DNA of 64,000 nt from Phaseolus vulgaris (GCF_000499845.2 NC_023749.2:7050013-7114012); one strand, 5' to 3'; positions 26,891-37,546 are shown, counted from the stretch's first letter. Program-made: numbers and translations. The notes: generated by a model from the letters alone, not told the origin.

Positions 26891-27306
26891 ATGTTTACCA
26901 CGCTCACCCAAACTCATCTTTGTCGCAGTGTCTTGTTATTGTTCTTGCTTTTTACGCCGATGTTCAGCAGTAGTGGTGCTTCTTGCAAGGGTATGAAGTT
27001 CTTTCACACCCATATACTCTTTCTTATTGATTCAACTCTCATTAACCTTTGTAACTGTATTTGATGTGATGATATGATAAAGCAGATAGTGAAAGTGGAG
27101 AAGGTTTGGTGTCATCAACGGTTGGACCTATGTCAAGGCCACCAATCTGTTTTTACCGGTGTGAGAAATGCAGGCCCTGCAAAGCAGTTCTAGTAACGAC
27201 GCCACCCGCCGCCCACCAGCAAACCGCCTCTGGCTCCGGCGGACCCAACGACTACTACCCTCAAGCCTGGAGATGCACGTGTGACGGCAAGTTGTACGAC
27301 CCTTAA
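26891..27306 (+). CDS. EPFL: EPIDERMAL PATTERNING FACTOR-LIKE peptide precursor (EPFL-1)
   Basis: Two exons, 26891-26990 and 27086-27306, with a 95-bp GT-AG phase-1 intron (donor G|GTATGA, acceptor AAGCAG|AT), give 106 aa. Residues 1 to about 30 form a signal peptide with a leucine-rich core. A short spacer follows, then a cysteine module with Cys55, 59, 62, 65, 97 and 99 (CxxxCxxCxxC...WRCTC) and the ending GKLYDP. This spacing is that of the EPF/EPFL family, secreted signals perceived by ERECTA-family kinases with TMM; they pattern stomata or shape organs. The in-frame TTG codons upstream are ignored because the ATG is conserved in all three copies. The first intron base context, exon sizes and promoter are the same in the paralogues. 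Compared with EPFL-2, it has an extra Cys32 near the cleavage site and Asp100 in place of Gly. The subfamily is not assigned. Confidence 0.85.
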
Positions 27307-27570
27307 ATTGATTTTCTCTAACTATCACGTATTCATTTTAGATATATGGTGTTGGACACTGAATTTGACACAAAACTTGACTTCATCTGAAATAAATGAT
27401 ATCTTAGAACAGGTTACGGATAAGTGTTTGTAAAAGTATAATATTATGTTAATCTGGGCTTCGATTTTCCTTTTTCTCAGCAATGAATTGTTTTCTCTTC
27501 TGTTTTATGAATTGTGTTTTAGCCTAATGATGAACTGTTTCTTTGTCCTAGAGTGATTACTTTGAACAAA

Positions 27571-27619
<49 letters not shown>

Positions 27620-28131
27620 ATTGTTGTTTTCCAAATACAATATCTTTAAATAGAATTATAATAATCTCTCGTAAATGTGTTATAAATTATATAAAAAAAC
27701 ATTTAAAACTAAAACTAAATGTAATAATTATTGATTATTCAAATTTTAAAATAAAAAATTTCGATTGTGGATTGATCACTTTAAATAAAGAATATTTTTT
27801 ATTTATTTTACTGCTATTTTTTTAAATAAATAATACAATATCTTCAAAGAGTTTTTTTTACTTTTTCAAATTTTATATTCTCTTTGATAAGTATTATACT
27901 ATATAAATTACATTTAAAATCATAGGATAAATGAGATTCAAAACTAGAATTAAAGGTAATAATTATTGGTTATTCAAATTTAAAAATAAAAAACACTGTA
28001 TCTTTATCGTGGAGTGATCACTTTAAACTGAGATTTTTTTTTTATTTCACTGGTATTTTTTAAATAAGAATGCAGTATCTTTAAATAGTCTTACAATAGA
28101 CTTCTCAATTCTACATTCTCTCACTACAAGA
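27307..28131. other. EPFL-1 downstream AT-rich flank
   Basis: No gene. The flank aligns with the EPFL-2 downstream flank (32514-33331), sharing 'CAGGTTACGGATAAGTGTTTGT', 'GAATTGTGTTTTAGCCTAATGATGAACT' and repeated 'GTGATCACTTTGAAC/TAAA' modules. It therefore belongs to the duplicated EPFL module. A 44-bp AT microsatellite interrupts it. Confidence 0.6.
27573..27616. repeat. (AT)n microsatellite
   Basis: About 22 perfect AT dinucleotides. The corresponding place downstream of EPFL-2 (32780-32790) has only about four, so the expansion is specific to this copy. Confidence 0.95.
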
Positions 28132-28275
28132 AAATAATTAAATAGAAATCTATTTTAGAAACCAAAATTAATTAGTTGTTATATTGACAAAATTATATAC
28201 CATATTAGAAACTAAAAAAAATTATTGTTATCTAAATTAGATACCAATTTAGAAACTAAATTCTCTATAGCAATT
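28132..28275 (+). mobile_element. Truncated CACTA-type MITE (left end only)
   Basis: Starts CACTACAAGAAAATAATTAA and follows the family consensus (AACCAAAATTAATTAGTTG, ATACCAATTTAGAAACTAAA), but stops at about 28275 with no right terminus. The same left end occurs at the equivalent place behind EPFL-2 (33332), so the element was in the ancestral EPFL module. Confidence 0.75.
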
Positions 28276-28541
28276 GTTTTAATAGTCTAATCTCCTAGAA
28301 AACTGGTTTAAATCATTATCTATTTTTTCCTGTTTATTAATCACAATTCCATTTTATTATTATTGTTATTGCTAATCCTTATTGCTTGCAGATAAGTTTT
28401 GAATTTTGTTAACTGGACTCATTATTAGATTCTTTGGGAGACGACTTGGAATCATCTGACCACTTTTATACTATCATCTTTCTAGCATTGGACAAGTCTA
28501 CACTGGAATCATATTAATTTGATAGCAAAACGACGACTATC
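28276..28541. other. Short spacer
   Basis: Nothing recognisable between the truncated MITE and duplicated block B. Confidence 0.4.
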
Positions 28542-30624
28542 AACATACAAAGAAGATAAGATAGGGAGAAAGAAGACAACTGGCAGGTGATGGAGGCGGG
28601 ACTGGGCAACAAAGGGCATTGGAAGGCGGCAACGGAGGCAGTAAGGGTTGCGACGAAGTGAAAGCTGAAATGGAGAAGAAGAACAAAATAAGAGAAGAGA
28701 AAAGAAGAACCGGAGAAGTAGGAACACACTGGCGGTGAACAATGCTGGATTAGTGGCAGCAAGACAGAGGCATTACAGGGTGGGGGCAACGAAATGCGAA
28801 GAATGAGCACTGCAAAGGGGCACTGGCAAAATGCGAAGAGGGTAAAAAAACGCATAGGTGGAAACAAATTTTGCGTCAGTTGGCCGACGCAAACCCCTAC
28901 ATATATATATAAAAATTAATTTAAGTCAAGATATAATTAAAAAATATTACATATAAATTTATATTTTTATAAATTCTTTCAAAAATACATAAATCACTAA
29001 ATTTACTAGATATTTAATTAATCATTTCCTTAATATATATTTTAAATATTTAATAAACTTAAATTAAACTTTAAGAAAATTAATTTAGAATACAACAAAA
29101 AAATAAGTTAATTTATACAACAAAAGATTAATTTAATTTATACAACAAAAATAAATAAATAATTCAATTAAACTTTGGTTTGGAAAACCATTTATCGTTT
29201 AGTGTTGTTTATATCTACTATTATCTAAAAATAATCAATTTATTAATGTCCGGGAGAAACAAAAAAAATATCTCTTAGGTGCGATATTGAAAAAAAAGGT
29301 TCCATTTCCTATCAAATAATTTCATTGAAGTAAGTATAATTGTATCCGTGCTAGCATCTACTATACTCTTTTTTAATCTTTACCGTTTGTTTCTTAGTTC
29401 AACTTTTACCTTACTAACTGCAATAAAAAAAAATTAGTACATATGCGCCACCCAAAATGGTAATAGGCTATGGTTATGAACTTATAATCCAAAATCTGAT
29501 GAACCTTCCATATAATGATCAAGGTGGCCCATGACTAAGTAAAATCACTACTAAAAAAATCATTAATAGTAACCAAATTTAGGGACAAAAAATAATTAGT
29601 CACTATATTAACTAAATTAGATACTAATTTAGAGACTAAAAAATTATTCATATCTAAAGTGGTCTCTCTATATTATTAATAAAAATTTATAAAATGGTTT
29701 CTAAATTTGTACCTAAATTAACTACCTAAGTTTTAGCGACTAATATTTTAAATTTTAAATTAGACTCTAAAACTAAAAGACTAATATAGACTAATTTAGA
29801 ATGTAAAATACTAAGTAGCTAAAATCTTGGTAGCTAATAGTTAGATATCAATTTAGAAACCATTTTATAAATTTTTATTAATAATAGAAACTACTTTGAT
29901 ACCAATAGCTTTTTTAGTTTATAAAATTGTATCTAATTTAATCAAATAGTAAGTAACTATATTGATTTCTAAAATTAGTTTCTATTTAATGATTTTCTTA
30001 TAGTGAATTAACCAAGGTTTACGGGAATATTATGAGAATCAATTTTGTTAACACACAATTAATATGTTTTCCCGTAATTTGATTTTTGGACACAATATCT
30101 CGATTTCTTTAATTATATTGATTTTATCATATAATATCTCTATCATATACATAATATGCTAGCTCCATTAATGCATTGATTTAATCGTACAATATTTCTG
30201 ATTATATTACCTAAACCTTTATTATAGTACAAAATACTCTGATTATACATACATGATATTCAAATTTTGACATAAGACTACGATCTGCTACATTAAAAAC
30301 CTGGAAAAGTGAAGATCCAAACCCATAAAAATTTATAAATAGATGAACATTCACAAGGAATAGAGTCAACTCATATTTTGACACAATACTTACTATATAC
30401 ACTAAGAACAACATCAATCAAAAGTAACCTCTTTTAAATTACAATGGACATGAAAGGGGTCTAGTTCAAAATAAATTGTTCCTTTATCTATTAAAGTGAT
30501 ATTATGAGATTAAAATTTATTTAAGTTATCAATCAATATTTTATCCTCACTTTTTTCTTTCTTAAGTTTACTTTCACATTTTGTGACAATAATTTTTTAT
30601 TTATTTTTAAATACACCCATTAAA
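28542..30624 (+). repeat. Duplicated block, copy B
   Basis: Collinear with 21413-23615. It begins AACATACAAAGAAGATAAG and lacks the 75-bp LINE-tail-bearing segment of copy A. Its right end jumps from the block straight into the last codons of an FLA gene at TAAA (30621-30624), a 4-bp microhomology present on both sides in copy A. The ORFs crossing 28509-28867 are low-complexity shadows with no family resemblance. Confidence 0.85.
29546..30005. mobile_element. CACTA-type MITE inside block B
   Basis: CACTACTAAAAAAATCATTA at the left and ATGATTTTCTTATAGTG at the right, flanked by AAT on both sides. It is the counterpart of 22465-22913; here the left end is closer to consensus while the right end has a mutated base. 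Confidence 0.8.
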
Positions 30625-30771
30625 GCTGATAAGGACGATTCATCTTCTTCAGATTCCTCACACGTTAATCCCACCAAACAGAACTCCGGCACCAAGGGAA
30701 TCAATATGTACGGAAAGTTAGTATCACTTGGACTAGGGCTTGTACTTGTGGCAACAACTATGCCAAGTTGA
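30621..30771 (+). pseudogene. FLA: FLA 3' stub (pseudogene 2)
   Basis: Only the last ~50 codons of an FLA remain: KADKDDSSSSDSSHVNPT, a spacer, then MYGKLVSLGLGL and TTM, as in the intact gene at 41958-42833, ending at a TGA (30769-30771) after a two-residue extension. The signal peptide, fasciclin domain and promoter have been removed by a deletion whose right breakpoint is the TAAA at 30621. The open frame continues upstream into block B, which is chance. Confidence 0.85.
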
Positions 30772-30829
30772 CGGGGCAGGTGGATTTGGCACCTAAGGAT
30801 TTCGTTTTTTAAGTTTCTTTTTGGATCAG

Positions 30830-31130
30830 AGAGAAAATTTGAAGAAATGAATTTATAATCAATCGAGAGAAAAGTGTAAAAAAGTGAAATTGTTTGGATT
30901 AAAGTATTTTAGAATAGATATGTGAAGAAAATTGATTGAAGTTTGTGAGTAATGTGATTGTTATAAAGGGATTTTTATTTTCTTAAAAATATATAAGAGG
31001 TAAATTTACAAATCTATTCTTATTTTTAAAAATATTTAAATAATAAAATATGAGATTTTTTATAAATTTGAGTTAATTAAAAACTTTTATTTCAACTTCA
31101 AATAAATTTTGATATGAAAGACATAATTTT
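30830..31130 (-). repeat. AT-rich dispersed repeat, inverted relative to 23950-24340
   Basis: The reverse complement matches the element before FLA pseudogene 1 (TTATAACAATCACATTACTC vs TTACAACAATCATATCACTA; ATTTAAATATTTTTAAAAATAA). No coding capacity. The neighbouring 31131-31549 is extremely AT-rich, with no gene. Confidence 0.5.
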
Positions 31131-31549
31131 ATTTTTATATTACTAATTTACTTTCTTTTACTATTATTATATAGATACATTGATATTATTATTATATAAA
31201 GACATTTATGTTATTATATAAATATATAATATAGTCGATTAAGTTTAATATATAATCTATTATGATATAAAAATTATAAGTAATTATTTTATGTTTATTA
31301 TAATATAAATATATATAATATTTATTATAATATATATAAAGTGTCCTTTTATATGTGTATAGAAAAATAGGATAATTTTCACCTTTTAACAATGTAAATT
31401 TTTGTAATTTTTTTTAGCTTTTCTTAAAGGCTTATATTATTTCTTTCCTGCAAATTTTTGTCTTTTTTTCTTTGTATTTTAAAAAAAAATGTCTTTACTT
31501 TTCTGTCTAAGTCCGAATGTAGAGTAGTCATTCGAAACGAAAACTAAAC

Positions 31550-31741
31550 GCTAAACCTTAAACTTAAAAAAGACGCATGTTCCTTTTATATATGTTTCGG
31601 ACTCAGTAACCATTGTTTTTCATTTTTTTTCTTGCTGATATAAAAGCTAAACCTTAAACTTAAAACACGCATGTTCCTTTTATATATGTTTCGGACTCAG
31701 TAGCCTTTGTTTTTCACTTTTTTTTTCTTGCTGATATAAAA
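31550..31741 (+). repeat. 96-bp tandem duplication of FLA 3' flank
   Basis: Two copies, beginning at 31550 and 31646, of a 96-bp segment reading GCTAAACCTTAAACTTAAAA...GACTCAGTA...CTTGCTGATATAAAA. The segment itself (ACGCATGTTCCTTTTATATA, GACTCAGTA) is the 3' flank of the FLA gene family here, separated from the FLA stub by the AT-rich insert at 30.8-31.5 kb. Confidence 0.75.
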
Positions 31742-32010
31742 ACGATGTGTTAGTTAAGGAAGCGTTCTCTGAATAATGTAAAAGGTTTGCATGATTACGG
31801 AGTTTTCTTTACTAAATTATTTATTTTAAAAAAATTTAAAAGCAAAAGTAAAATATTACTGTTAACAAAAAATTTAAGTACTACCATAGTATCATTACAA
31901 CCATTAAAAAAAAATTAAAAAAAATCATTAAATAAAAAACCAATAATGAATTTTTTTTACCGTTTTTATAATAAGAAATTACTGACAGTTTTACGTTGAG
32001 ATTTTGTTTG

Positions 32011-32017
32011 TATAAAT
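32011..32017 (+). promoter_or_regulatory. TATA box of EPFL-2
   Basis: TATAAAT, 81-87 bp before the ATG, in the context conserved with the two paralogues. Confidence 0.6.
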
Positions 32018-32097
32018 TCCTGCGCTGAGAGTGAATACAACACAAGCTTTGAATTATTTGGAAGAATTTGTTGTTGTTGAAAGAGAAGAAGGAAAAG

Positions 32098-32513
32098 ATG
32101 TTTACCACGCTGAGCCAAACTCATCTTTGTCGCATTGTCTTGTTCTTGTTCTTGCTTTGCACGCCGAGGTTCAGCAGTAGTGGTGCTTCTAGCAAGGGTA
32201 TGAAGTTCTTTCACACCCATATACTCTTTCTTATTGATTCAACTCTCATTAACCTTTGTAACTGTATTTGATGTCATGATATGATAAAGTAGATAGTGAG
32301 AGTGGAGAAGGTTTGGTGTCATCAACGGTTGAACCTATGTCAAGGCCACCAATCTGCATTTACCGGTGTGAGAAATGCAGGCCCTGCAAAGCAATTCTGG
32401 TAACGACGCCACCCGCCGGCCGCCAGCAAGCCTCCTCTGGCTCCGGCGGACCCAACGACTACTACCCTCAAGCCTGGAGATGCACGTGTGGCGGCAAGTT
32501 GTACAACCCTTAA
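32098..32513 (+). CDS. EPFL: EPIDERMAL PATTERNING FACTOR-LIKE peptide precursor (EPFL-2)
   Basis: Exons 32098-32197 and 32293-32513 with a 95-bp phase-1 intron give 106 aa, the same architecture as EPFL-1. The protein has a signal peptide (hydrophobic run LFLFLLC), then DSESGEGLVSS, then the six-cysteine module CIYRCEKCRPC...YYPQAWRCTCGGKLYNP. Cysteine spacing is intact, and Gly100 and the KLYNP ending match the usual EPFL form better than EPFL-1 does. It is about 90% identical to EPFL-1, which fits a recent duplication. It is expected to be secreted and to act on ERECTA/TMM receptors (family knowledge). Substitutions fall mainly in the signal peptide and in the loop between Cys65 and Cys97, the region that differs most between EPFL members. 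Confidence 0.87.
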
Positions 32514-33331
32514 ATTGATTTTCTCTAACTATCACGTGTTCATTTTAGATGGATGGTGTTGGACACTGAATTTGACACAAAACTTGACTTCATCTGAAAT
32601 AAATGATATCTTAAAACAGGTTACGGATAAGTGTTTGTATAAGGATAATATTATGTTAATCTGGGCTTTGATTTTTTTTTTTTTTTCTCAATGAATTGTT
32701 TGTTCTTCTCTTTTATGAATTGTGTTTTAGCCTAATGATGAACTATTTCTTTGTCAGGAAGTGATCACTTTGAATAAATAATATATATATTTTTATTTTA
32801 CTGCTATTTTCTAAATAAGAATATAATATCTTCAAAAGTTATAATAAACTTCCAAATTTTACATTCTCTCATAAATAATATATTATAAATTAAATTTAAA
32901 ATCGTATAAATGACATTTAAAATTAGAATTGTAGGTAATAATTATTAATTATTCAAATTTTAAAATAAGAAACATGATATTGTAGTGGAATGATCACTTT
33001 AAATAGAGAATATTTTTTTTTACTTTTATTTTTTAAATAAGAATACAATATCTTCAAAGAGTGGTAAAATAGACTTTTCAAATTTTACATACTCTCATAA
33101 ATATTATACTATAAACTACATTTAAAGTCATAATATAAATGACATTCAAAACTAGAATTAAAGGTAATAATTATTGGTTCTTCAAATTTTAAAATAAGAA
33201 ACACTATATCTTTGTCATGGAGTGATCACTTTAAACAAATAATAATTTTTTTTATTTCATCTGTATTTTTTAAATAAGAATGCAATATCTTTAAATAGTC
33301 TTACAATAGACTTATCAAATTCTAATTCTCT
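32514..33331. other. EPFL-2 downstream AT-rich flank
   Basis: No gene. Three related modules, each beginning near 'GTGATCACTTTGAATAAA' / 'TGATCACTTTAAATAGAG' / 'TGATCACTTTAAACAAAT' (about 32760, 32990 and 33223), give a diverged tandem repeat of about 230 bp. EPFL-1 has the same modules. Confidence 0.5.
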
Positions 33332-33385
33332 CAATACAAGAAAATCATTAAATAGAAATCAATTTTAGAGACCAAAATAAATTAG
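33332..33385 (+). mobile_element. CACTA MITE left end, cut by a LINE tail
   Basis: CAATACAAGAAAATCATTAA followed by the family text 'GAGACCAAAATAAATTAG'. It then meets a minus-strand LINE tail. A few more MITE-like words (GAAACTAATTTAGAAAC at about 33466) follow the tail, as if the LINE had inserted into the MITE. Confidence 0.6.
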
Positions 33386-33462
33386 TTTTTTATTTATCAG
33401 CAAAGAATAAATAAAATAAAATGAGACACTTCAGGGGTGTCCCAACCTTATACAAAACCCCA
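33385..33462 (-). mobile_element. LINE 3' tail fragment
   Basis: On the minus strand it reads AAGGTTGGGACACCCCTGAA, then GTGTCTCATTTTATTT, then CTTTGCTGATAAATAAAAAA. This is the same 3' end as the LINE ending at 37546 in this window. Only the tail is present, typical of severe 5' truncation. Confidence 0.7.
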
Positions 33463-33469
33463 AAAGAAA

Positions 33470-33895
33470 CTAATTTAGAAACAATAGCCAAAGTGATATG
33501 TTCCTAGGATGCATCGAAGAATTCTTGTAATAGTTTTTTTAGGTGCACAAGTCTCTTAGATCCTCTATGAATCAACTTATTATACCAACACTATGTCAAG
33601 ACACCGTAGACTCCCTACTACTAGACTGCGGTATTGACTTGCATTCACTTGATCTCCTCCATCAAATTTAGAGAGTTTCATATTGAGCTCCATTGATAAG
33701 GTTATTCACTTGATCTCCTCCGTCAAATTTAGAGAGTTTCATATTGAGCTCCATTGATAAGGTTATCATATTACAATCTTCCATCTTGCTTTTTCTTTAA
33801 TATCCTTGGGATATGTTTCTTATCACAAAAATTCCAAAATATTTTTGTCTAATCTCAAGGCCAAGAACATAATTCATCAATCCTAAGTCTCTCCC
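33470..33895 (-). mobile_element. Ty1-copia reverse transcriptase/RNase H fragment
   Basis: The minus strand reads DLGLMNYVLGLEIRQK, then KMEDCNMI..SMELNMKLSKFDGGDQV, then YRSLV.GSLRCLDIVLV, and RILR.ILGTYHFGY. This resembles the copia RT stretch DLG-hMxYFLGIE through KLSK...YRSLVGSLRYL...RILRYVKGT. The frame is broken several times, once by a 61-bp tandem duplication (copies at 33643-33703 and 33704-33764). The fragment abuts an FLA relic at 33897. Confidence 0.7.
33643..33764. repeat. 61-bp tandem duplication in the copia fragment
   Basis: ATTCACTTGATCTCCTCC starts both copies, which differ at essentially one base (A/G after CTCC). Because 61 is not a multiple of three, the duplication shifts the reading frame. 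It postdates the decay of the element. Confidence 0.85.
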
Positions 33896-33896
33896 A

Positions 33897-34055
33897 AAGG
33901 TGCCTAAAATTGATAAAGACGATTCATCTTCATGTAAAGTGTAAGGGGGCAGGTGGATTTCACTATGAATTTCGTTATTTAAAACACGCAAGTTACTTTA
34001 TATACATTGTTATTTTGTTTTGGGACTCAGTACGATGTGTTAGCCTATGGAGTTT
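33897..34055 (+). pseudogene. FLA: FLA relic (pseudogene 3)
   Basis: AGGTGCCTAAAATTGATAAA and GACGATTCATCTTC match the KVPKADKDDSSS coding stretch. The sequence then jumps over about 115 bp to the stop region (ATGTAAAGT...GGGGGCAGGTGGATTTC). The FLA 3' flank follows to about 34055 (AACACGCA, GTTATTTTG, CGATGTGTTAGCC). No protein could be made. Confidence 0.75.
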
Positions 34056-34315
34056 TCTTTCATCGCCATTTCCTGCAAAACATTCTTTCACATACATTTT
34101 CCATCCTCATAAAATCATACAAAACCAAAAAAGAAAGCCGAGAAAGTATTACGAGAAAAAATAGTTTTAAAGGGGGGTTTATTTTTATATTATTTAGGGT
34201 TAAAACCTTTATTAAGTCATTTATTTAGGATTATAGTTTCTCTCGCTAAACCATCCCTGGGAAATGTGTTCTCCGAGATTTTTTTAAACCTCATGAAAAG
34301 TCTTTTAGTGCTCAT

Positions 34316-34510
34316 GTTAAATACTATGGGTTTAAGAACCTTTGTAAAATACCATTAGTTTCAAAAATTTTGTAAATACCATGAGTTTAAAAACATTCAT
34401 TAAATATAATGGGTTTAAAACATCCGTAAAATACCACGTGTTTAAAAACCTTCATTAAATACCATGGGTTTTAAAACTTCGTTAAATACCATGGTTTTAA
34501 AACCTCCATA
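34316..34510 (+). repeat. ~28-bp degenerate minisatellite 5' of the LINE
   Basis: About seven diverged copies of TTAAATACCATGGGTTTAAA + ACCTTCAT (26-30 bp each). The last copy runs directly into the first recognisable LINE codons at about 34511 (AAAAAGTCCTGGACCAGATGG). Confidence 0.75.
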
Positions 34511-37500
34511 AAAAGTCCTGGACCAGATGGTTTTAATTTTGGATTTATAAAATTTTGTTGGGACATTTTAAAAGGAGATGTGGTGAGTGCGGTACAAAGG
34601 TTTGGAGAGGGTGGAAGTTGGCCGAAAGGCACTAATGCTTCTTTTATTACTCTTGTCTCAAAGGTTGCAAATCCACAACAATTGAATGAGTTCAGACCGA
34701 TTTCTTTGGTGGGTTGCGTGTATAAAATTATCTCTAAAATCCTCTCTTTAAGATTAAAAAGGGTTTTAAACAAAGTTATTGATCCCAGGCAGTCTGCTTT
34801 CTTGGAAGGAAGGGGTTTGTTGGATAGTGTACTAGTGGCTAACGAGACACTTGAGGAGGTAAAAAGGAAAAAGAAAGAATGTGTGGTGTTTAAGGTGGAT
34901 TATGAAAAGGCATATGACTCAGTAAGTTGGGAGTTCATCTACTACATGCTGGGAAGATTGGGATTCTGTGATAAATGGATTGATTGGATAAAAAACTGCT
35001 TAGAATAATCCTCAATATCTGTGTTGGTAAATGGAAGCCCAACAACTGAGTTTAAACCTTTGAAGGGCCTAAGACAATGGGATCCTTTAGCACCTTTCCT
35101 TTTCCTAATTGCGGCTGAAGGTCTTGCTTGGGTAGTCAGACAGGCGGAAGAAAAGAAGCTACTAGAAAGTATTGAGGTTGGGGAAAAACAAGTAAAGGTG
35201 AGCATGCTGCAATATGCAGACGACACGTTTTTTTTCTGTAAAGCCTCAATCCAAAGTGTTATGATTTTAAAGGCTATTCTGAAGTGTTTTGAACTTGCAT
35301 CTGGCCTTAAGGTTAACTATTCCAAGAGTAAGGTTGGTGGAGTGGGAGTGAATATGAATCAGACGATGATTTTTGCCTCTATCCTTAATTGCGACATTAT
35401 GAAGGCACCTTTCAGTTACTTGGGGATGATGGTAGGTGGGAACCATAAGAGGTGTGTTTTTTGGGAAGGTATGCTCAATAAGTTACGGATGAGGTTGAGC
35501 GCGTGGAAAGGGAAATCTCTCTCTTTGGCTGACAGATTATGCCTTATCAAATCGGTACTTACGTCCTTACCGCTCTTCTATGTCTCCCTATTTTGTATGC
35601 TGATGACTGTGATGAGGGAAGTGAAAAGGATACAAAAAAAACTTTTTGTGGGATTGGGGGTCAGATAACAGGAAAATTGCTTGGGTGGTGTGGGATAAGA
35701 TTTGTCAATCAAAAGATAAAGGCGGTTTAGGGGTCATTGATATAGAAAAGTTTAACTTGGCTCTTCTAGGGAAATGGATTTGGAGACTTAAGTCTGAAGA
35801 GAGAAGCTTTTGGAAGGATATTCTAGTGTCTAAGTATGGTGGGTGGAGGGGATTAAAATCTCAAGGTAAGATTTGTAAGGAATCGTTGTGGTGGAGGGAC
35901 CTTAGGAAGGTATGGTACTTAGAGGGGTGGGGTAATGATTTTGAAGGCAGAGGTCGGTGGGAAGTAGGAGACGGGAAAGAAATCAGGTTTTGGGAGGATA
36001 AATGGTTGGAAAATTTTCCTCTATTACATAAATTCCCTAGGCTCTTTTCAATCTCCTTAGATACCGATTGTACTCTTTCACAAGTTGGGGTTTGGAATAA
36101 TAATACTTGGTCGTGGAAGCTGCGGTGTAGAAGAAATCTTTTTTAGTGGGAATCCAGTTTGGTTGCTCTTTTGATGCAGTTGTTGGATAACAAGAGGTTA
36201 ACAAGAGAGGGTGGAGTTAAACCTGATAAATGGATATGGGGGGATGTGGATAACTTGGATTTATCTGTGAAAGCAGCTTATAAGTGTCTCATGGGGGAGA
36301 TGTCTGTAGTGGATGAGGATTTATTCGTGAATTTTTGGTCTCTAAACACCTTACCTTCAGCACAATTTATGGCTTGGAGGGTGTTATGTAATGTCATTCC
36401 CACGAAGGACAATCTCTCGAGACGCGGCAGAACTTTGATGAGTGATCGGTGCCCTTTGTGTGGTGTGGAAGAAGAGTCGGTAAGACATTTATTTTTTGAA
36501 TGCAGAATCTCTTGAAGAATTTGGGGTATGTGTCTAGAGTGGTTGGGGTTCACCTCGGTGCTACATCGTGACCCACAAATGAATTTTAGGATGTTCAAAC
36601 CTATAGGCTTGAAACATGTAGTTACCAGGTGTTGGGGGGTATTTGGGTAGGTATTGTGAGTGAAATTTGGAACCATAGGAATAAGGTTGTGTTTGAGAAC
36701 GGGCAGGTGGATCTAGTGGAGGTTTTTACCGTGGCACAAAGAAAGACTTGGTCTTGGGTCACAGTAAAAGAAAAATTGGTTGTTTTCTCTTACTCTGACT
36801 GGTGTTTGGAACCTCTCTGTTGTATGAGGTATTTGAAAGACTGATTCCTTGTCTTATTTAACTAATGTTTTGTTTCCTGTCCTGGTAGTTGTGGTGTGGT
36901 TTTGTGCAGGTCTCATCGGTAAATCCTATCTGGCAAGGTTGAATTGAGGTATGGAAAGTATTGTATGTTTGTGCAGGTTGTCTTGGTCTTTTCTTTTTGG
37001 CAGGGTAGGAATGTTGTTCTGAACTGCGATAAAGGAAGTGACTTTATGCATGATTATCGGTTTGGTGTTGGAATATTTATGAAGTTTGAGCTGAAGCAAA
37101 AGGATACGTGGTTCTTTTTGGTTACTGGTGTGGCCAGATTGGGAAGCTATTAAGTGTTTTTTGGGGTTTTCTGGCTTATGCATATTCCTCATAGGATTGG
37201 GTTGTTGCTGTTCGTATTTGGTTTAGTTTGGTACAACTCAGCTTGCTACAAAGATATGGTTTAGCTGTTGTGATGGTATGCCTTGTATTGGTTTGTTGTG
37301 CTTATCACTTGGGTATGGTACTCCAACCTGTTGCCAAAGACTATGTTGTAGTTGTCAGATGTATTTAGTTGTTGGGTGTATTTCTGTATCTTGTCTGGAA
37401 TTCTATCTTTGATCTGTAGTGTAGTGTCTGTCGGATTCCTGGTTGGCAGGGTACTAGAAAACTTGGTTTTGGGGTTTTGTATAAGGGTTGAGACACCCCT

Positions 37501-37546
37501 GAAGTGTCTCTTTTTATTTTATTTATTCTTTGCTGATAAAAAAAAG
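34511..37546 (+). mobile_element. 5'-truncated, dead L1-type LINE
   Basis: Carries ORF2 from the middle of the reverse transcriptase onward. Visible blocks are PGPDGFNFGFIKF, NEFRPISLVGCVYKIISKIL, then the QSAFLEGRG and KVDYEKAYDSVSW region, GLRQWDPLAP, and the catalytic YADD (at about 35213). Downstream are AWKGKSLSLADRLCLI and a zinc-finger-like C-terminal region (CPLCGVEEESVRHLFFEC). It lacks ORF1, the endonuclease and the start of RT. In-frame stops lie at 35006, 36144 and 36513. An extra base in an A-run (35633-35641) and another shift near 36630 break the frame. The 3' UTR ends with GGGTTGAGACACCCCTGAAG...CTTTGCTGATAAAAAAAA. No target duplication was found. The element is inactive. Confidence 0.92.
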
